The notes beneath the pieces are model-generated. The model did not search any database, was not told the DNA's origin, and worked only from the letters and a program-made list of their open reading frames with translations. Positions 60,707 to 64,000 of a stretch of DNA of 64,000 nucleotides are shown one piece after another. Source of the stretch: Streptomyces sp. NBC_00557 (GTDB lineage: Bacteria > Actinomycetota > Actinomycetes > Streptomycetales > Streptomycetaceae); the NCBI RefSeq assembly GCF_036345995.1, contig NZ_CP107796.1:7998001-8062000 (forward strand), read 5' to 3'. The position numbers and the translations under genes are program-made. How positions within the stretch are numbered: position 1 is the first letter of the stretch; each line of letters begins with the position of its first letter.

Positions 60707-62467
60707 ATGGCGACGCTGCTGTCCGTCAACGTAGGAGCACCCAAGGACGTCCCATGGCAGGGAAGAACCGTCCACACCGGGGCCTGGAAATCCCCTGTCC
60801 AGGGCGCCCGGATGGTGCGGCGGCTGAACGTCGACGGAGACGGCCAGGGAGACCTGGCCGGGCACGGCGGCGAAATCCGGGCCGTGCTCGTCTACCAGCT
60901 GCAGTCCTACCAGTACTGGGAAAAGCAGCTTGGCCGCGACGACCTCACCTTCGGGATCTTCGGGGAGAACTTCACCGTCGACGGCCTGCCCGACGACGAA
61001 GTCTGCATCGGTGACCGATACCGCATCGGCGAAGCCGAATTCGAGGTCACCCAGCCGCGCGTCACCTGTTACCGCGTCGGCATGCGCCTGGGCGAACCCA
61101 CCATGGCCTCCCTGCTGGTCGCCCACCACCGGCCAGGCTTCTACCTGCGGGTGATCACCGAGGGACATGTGCAGGCCGGCGACGAGATCATCCTGACCCG
61201 CAAGGGCCCCGAAGAACTCAGTGTCGCCGACACCGACGCACTGCTGTATCTACCCGACCGCGATCCCGCGAAGCTGCGCAAGGCACTGAACATCCCCGCG
61301 CTCAGCCCCGGATGGCGGCAGTCCTTCAACGATCTCGCCTCGGCCCAGCAGCCCACACAGGAACCGGGTTGGCCGGGGGAACGCGCCGGCTCCCAGCAGC
61401 CCAGGGAGGCATCGGGATGGCCGGGCTTCAAAGCCATGCAGGTCACCCGCATCGTCCCCGAGACCCCCACCGTCGCGTCGATCTACCTCAGCACGACCGA
61501 CGGCACACCGCTGCCCGAGGCTCGCCCGGGACAGTACCTCTCCATCCGCCTCGCAGTCGGCGATGCCGCCCCCGCAGTGCGCAGCTACTCCCTGTCCTCC
61601 GCGCCCGCGGCCGACACGTACCGCATCAGCGTCAAGCACGAGCCCCACGGGAAGGTCAGCAGCTACATCCATGCCACCCTCCACCCCGGAAGCCTCGTGG
61701 ACATCGCCGCGCCCCGCGGAGCGTTCGTGCTCGAAGCGGGCACCCGGCCGATCGTCCTCATCTCCGCAGGGATCGGTGCCACCCCCGTACTGGCCATGCT
61801 CCACCACCTCGCCGCCACACGAGACCCCCGCCCCGTCTGGTGGATCCACGTCGCCCACGACCGCGCCCACCACGCCTTCGCGGACGAGGCCCACGCGCTC
61901 CTTGGCCAACTCCCTCAGGCCCACGAGCACATCTATTTCACCGCCGAAGCGCCACGCCGCGACGAGCCCTACGTCACGCAGGGGCGCCCGACCGCCTCCT
62001 CACTCGTGGCCATGGGCATCCCCAGCGAAGCCGACGCCTACCTCTGCGGGCCACTCGCCTTCATGGACGACGTCGGCGGCTACCTCCGCGATCACGGCCT
62101 GAGCCCGGAGCGGATCCACACGGAGCAATTCAGCGCCCTCCCAGCCATCAACCCCGGCGTCACCCCCGCGGCCGCCGTGCGGCCGCACCAACCAACCGGT
62201 CCCACGGGCACCGGACCGCTCATCACCTTCGCACGCAGCGGCATCACCACCCCCTGGTCACCCGCGCACGCCTCACTCCTCGATCTCGCCGAAGCCTGCG
62301 ACGTCCCCACGCGCTGGTCCTGTCGCACCGGCGTCTGCCACACCTGCATCACCCACCTCGTGGCAGGCGACATCACCTACACCACTCCGCCTCTCGAACT
62401 CCCCGAAGAAGGCACCGTCCTCGTCTGCTGCAGCCAGCCCACTACCGAAGTCGTCCTCGACCTGTAG
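60707..62467 (+). CDS. MOSC - ferredoxin reductase - 2Fe-2S fusion protein
   Basis: This 586-residue multidomain protein has an N-terminal MOSC domain (about 30-165; DLAGHGGEIRAVLVYQ, FGENFTVDGL, VTCYRVGMRLGEP with the Cys that can hold molybdenum cofactor or sulfur). A linker rich in Pro/Gln follows. The FNR-like reductase (about 240-465) has RSYSLSS for FAD, ISAGIGATPVLAML and YLCGPLAFMDD for NAD(P)H. The C-terminal plant-type ferredoxin (about 500-586) has CRTGVCHTC and CCSQP, four Cys for 2Fe-2S. Such YiiM-linked reductases detoxify hydroxylated bases or N-hydroxy compounds. The gene stands alone. Confidence 0.87.
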   Translation: MATLLSVNVGAPKDVPWQGRTVHTGAWKSPVQGARMVRRLNVDGDGQGDLAGHGGEIRAVLVYQLQSYQYWEKQLGRDDLTFGIFGENFTVDGLPDDEVCIGDRYRIGEAEFEVTQPRVTCYRVGMRLGEPTMASLLVAHHRPGFYLRVITEGHVQAGDEIILTRKGPEELSVADTDALLYLPDRDPAKLRKALNIPALSPGWRQSFNDLASAQQPTQEPGWPGERAGSQQPREASGWPGFKAMQVTRIVPETPTVASIYLSTTDGTPLPEARPGQYLSIRLAVGDAAPAVRSYSLSSAPAADTYRISVKHEPHGKVSSYIHATLHPGSLVDIAAPRGAFVLEAGTRPIVLISAGIGATPVLAMLHHLAATRDPRPVWWIHVAHDRAHHAFADEAHALLGQLPQAHEHIYFTAEAPRRDEPYVTQGRPTASSLVAMGIPSEADAYLCGPLAFMDDVGGYLRDHGLSPERIHTEQFSALPAINPGVTPAAAVRPHQPTGPTGTGPLITFARSGITTPWSPAHASLLDLAEACDVPTRWSCRTGVCHTCITHLVAGDITYTTPPLELPEEGTVLVCCSQPTTEVVLDL

Positions 62468-62884
62468 CCGACCAGCAACCGCACGGACTGCCGGCCGCTC
62501 CGACCGGCGTCACCGAAGCCACGCGCACCCTGGCCGCCGTCACCGCCCGATGGCGACCCCCGGACCGCACGCTGGGGATCTCCTCCCTCACCGAGCAGCT
62601 CAAGTTCACCCGCAGCCGGCTCACGCGTCCGGCGATCCGCCCGGAGAAGCCTGGCCACGTACGGCGCCGGGACACCCCTGCCGACGGACGCGGGGCAACC
62701 AGGCCGTGTTCTTCAGAAGTCGGTGACCTGACCGGCCGGCCGTCCGGGGAAGCCGCGGTCCGCGAACCTGGCCGGTACCGCTGCCATGACCCACGAGCCC
62801 TCCTGCCCGTGAAACGCCCCACAGCCGACACACCGGCTGCCCGTCGGCAAGACGGTAGCCACGCCTCGAACGAGAATCTGCCCC
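62468..62884. other. Gap before nhaA without a supported gene
   Basis: These 417 bp contain only weak frames with no motif and no strong hairpin. It should hold the nhaA promoter, but I could not identify one with confidence. Confidence 0.35.
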
Positions 62885-64000
62885 ATGTCCCGTGAATCAG
62901 ACGCCTACACAGGCCAGACGCTGTGCGGCAGCGGATCGCGTTCCCCGCTCCGTGCCTTCTTGCGCACCGAGACCGGCGGTGCCGCCGTCCTGGTCGCCGC
63001 CGCGCTCGCCGCACTCGTCTGGGCCAACGCGGCACCCTCGGCATACACGTCGTTCTGGCACACCCGCCTGTCTGTCCGCTTCGGCACGCACGGGATCTCG
63101 CTCGGCCTGCGGGACTGGGTCAACAGCGGCCTGATGACGTTCTTCTTCTTCGTCGTCGGTCTGGAGGCACGCCGCGAGTTCGACATGGGCGAACTGCGCG
63201 AGCGCAAGCGGCTCACGCTGCCGCTCGTCGCGGGACTCAGCGGCATGCTCGTACCCATCGCCCTCTACCTCGCCGTCAACGCCGGCCACGGCAGCGAGCA
63301 GGGCTGGGGTGCGGCGATGTCCACCGACACCGCGTTCGCCCTGGGCGTGCTGGCCGTCGCGGGCCGCGGCATGCCGCCCGGACTGCGGGTCTTCATTCTC
63401 CTGCTGAGCGTGGTCGACGACTTCCTCGCCCTCGGCGTCATCGCCTTCGCCTACAGCGACCGCATCGCCGTACCCGCACTCGTCGTGGCCATCGGCGCCC
63501 TCGCACTCGTCCTGCTCGGCCTGCGACTCGGTGTACGCCACGGCAGCGTGTACGCGCTGCTGGGCGTCGTCGCCTGGGTCGCCCTGCTCGAGTCGGGTGT
63601 GGACCCGGTGGTGATCGGTCTCGCCCTGGGGCTGCTCACCTACGCCTACCCCGCCTCGCGCGCCGATCTGGAACACGCGAGCGGCCTGTTCCGGCTGTTC
63701 CGCGAGCAGCCCACCCCGGAACTGGAGCGGTCCGTCCGCGTCGGCATCGCCTCGGCGATCTCCCCCAACGACCGCCTGCAACGGATCTACCACCCATGGA
63801 CCAGCTACGCGGTGGTCCCGCTGTTCGCCCTCGCCAATGCCGGCATCGAGATCAGCGGCGGCCAACTGGCACGAGCCTTCACCTCGCCCGTCACCCTGGG
63901 CATCCTCATCGCCTACGTCCTGGGCAAGCCGCTGGGCATCGTCGGGGCCTGTGCGCTGACCACGCTCGCCTCCCGCGGGCGGCTGCGCCTCCCGGTCGGC
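62885..64000 (+). CDS. nhaA: NhaA Na+/H+ antiporter, N-terminal 372 residues, cut by window edge
   Basis: The frame starts with ATG at 62885 and runs off the window end. It matches Nha[21 protein letters not shown] is the family hallmark after helix 2. [17 protein letters not shown] contains the Asp of the discontinuous helix IV, and [13 protein letters not shown] contains the Asp pair of helix V that binds Na+ and H+. About ten helices are visible. It exchanges external protons for internal sodium and controls pH. The ribosome site before the ATG is weak. Full family length is about 390-450, so little is missing. Confidence 0.9.
   Translation, partial: MSRESDAYTGQTLCGSGSRSPLRAFLRTETGGAAVLVAAALAALVWANAAPSAYTSFWHTRLSVRFGTHGISLGLRDWVNSGLMTFFFFVVGLEARREFDMGELRERKRLTLPLVAGLSGMLVPIALYLAVNAGHGSEQGWGAAMSTDTAFALGVLAVAGRGMPPGLRVFILLLSVVDDFLALGVIAFAYSDRIAVPALVVAIGALALVLLGLRLGVRHGSVYALLGVVAWVALLESGVDPVVIGLALGLLTYAYPASRADLEHASGLFRLFREQPTPELERSVRVGIASAISPNDRLQRIYHPWTSYAVVPLFALANAGIEISGGQLARAFTSPVTLGILIAYVLGKPLGIVGACALTTLASRGRLRLPVG

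Overview
The window looks like a piece of a Streptomyces chromosome. The DNA is very GC-rich with strong third-position GC bias. It carries twin-arginine secreted glycoside hydrolases, several PP2C/SpoIIE phosphatases, an ECF41 sigma factor, many TetR/HxlR/MerR/LysR/ROK regulators next to their targets, and a sugar ABC transporter without its own ATPase. There is no ribosomal or other core housekeeping cluster, so it reads as accessory chromosome. The species cannot be named.

Layout. 1-4.2 kb: an ABC-2-like membrane protein (cut by the window edge) divergent from a TetR gene with two palindromic operators, then a PAS-PAS-GAF-PP2C phosphatase. 4.4-12 kb: a polysaccharide set on the minus strand (SGNH hydrolase, GH95 fucosidase, GH27 alpha-galactosidase with a carbohydrate-binding tail, ROK repressor). 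12-18.7 kb: a solitary MobF/TrwC-like relaxase domain, PAP2 phosphatase, CbrC-like protein, MerR/SDR/SnoaL module and a 5'-truncated dicarboxylate transporter. 18.8-24.1 kb: a GH62 arabinofuranosidase divergent from a three-gene sugar ABC importer, sharing an operator-rich region. 24.4-28.9 kb: LysR, epimerase and MFS genes with a five-copy 27-bp repeat and a 93-bp nested palindrome, then a DUF1275 protein. 29.2-38.8 kb: a protein kinase and an EamA transporter, followed by a decayed zone with a mutated initiator-tRNA fragment, gene stubs and two frameshifted genes between intact HxlR, DJ-1 and dehydrogenase genes. 38.8-48.1 kb: a PP2C-like protein whose phosphatase residues are gone, a thioesterase, an HxlR/SDR/MFS module and a DUF2071 operon. 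48.3-56.9 kb: AraC, ANTAR, an ECF41 sigma factor convergent with its probable target oxidoreductase, an SDR-SDR-TetR operon, another TetR and a membrane PP2C. 57-64 kb: DUF427, a frameshifted hydrolase with an operator cluster, a TMEM175-type channel, a MOSC-reductase-ferredoxin fusion, and NhaA running off the end.

How the genes work together. Two sugar loci (fucosyl/galactosyl side chains under ROK; arabinoxylan under the shared GH62/ABC region) point to plant-polysaccharide use. Most other units are small oxidoreductase or exporter modules beside a dedicated one-component regulator, each with a visible inverted repeat in the divergent promoter. The strongest oddities are the pseudo-phosphatase at 38840-40951, the mirrored operators at both GH62/ABC promoters, the nested 93-bp palindrome, the tRNA-fMet relic, and the ECF41-type promoter in front of the oxidoreductase. 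No complete new defence or mobile system was found.
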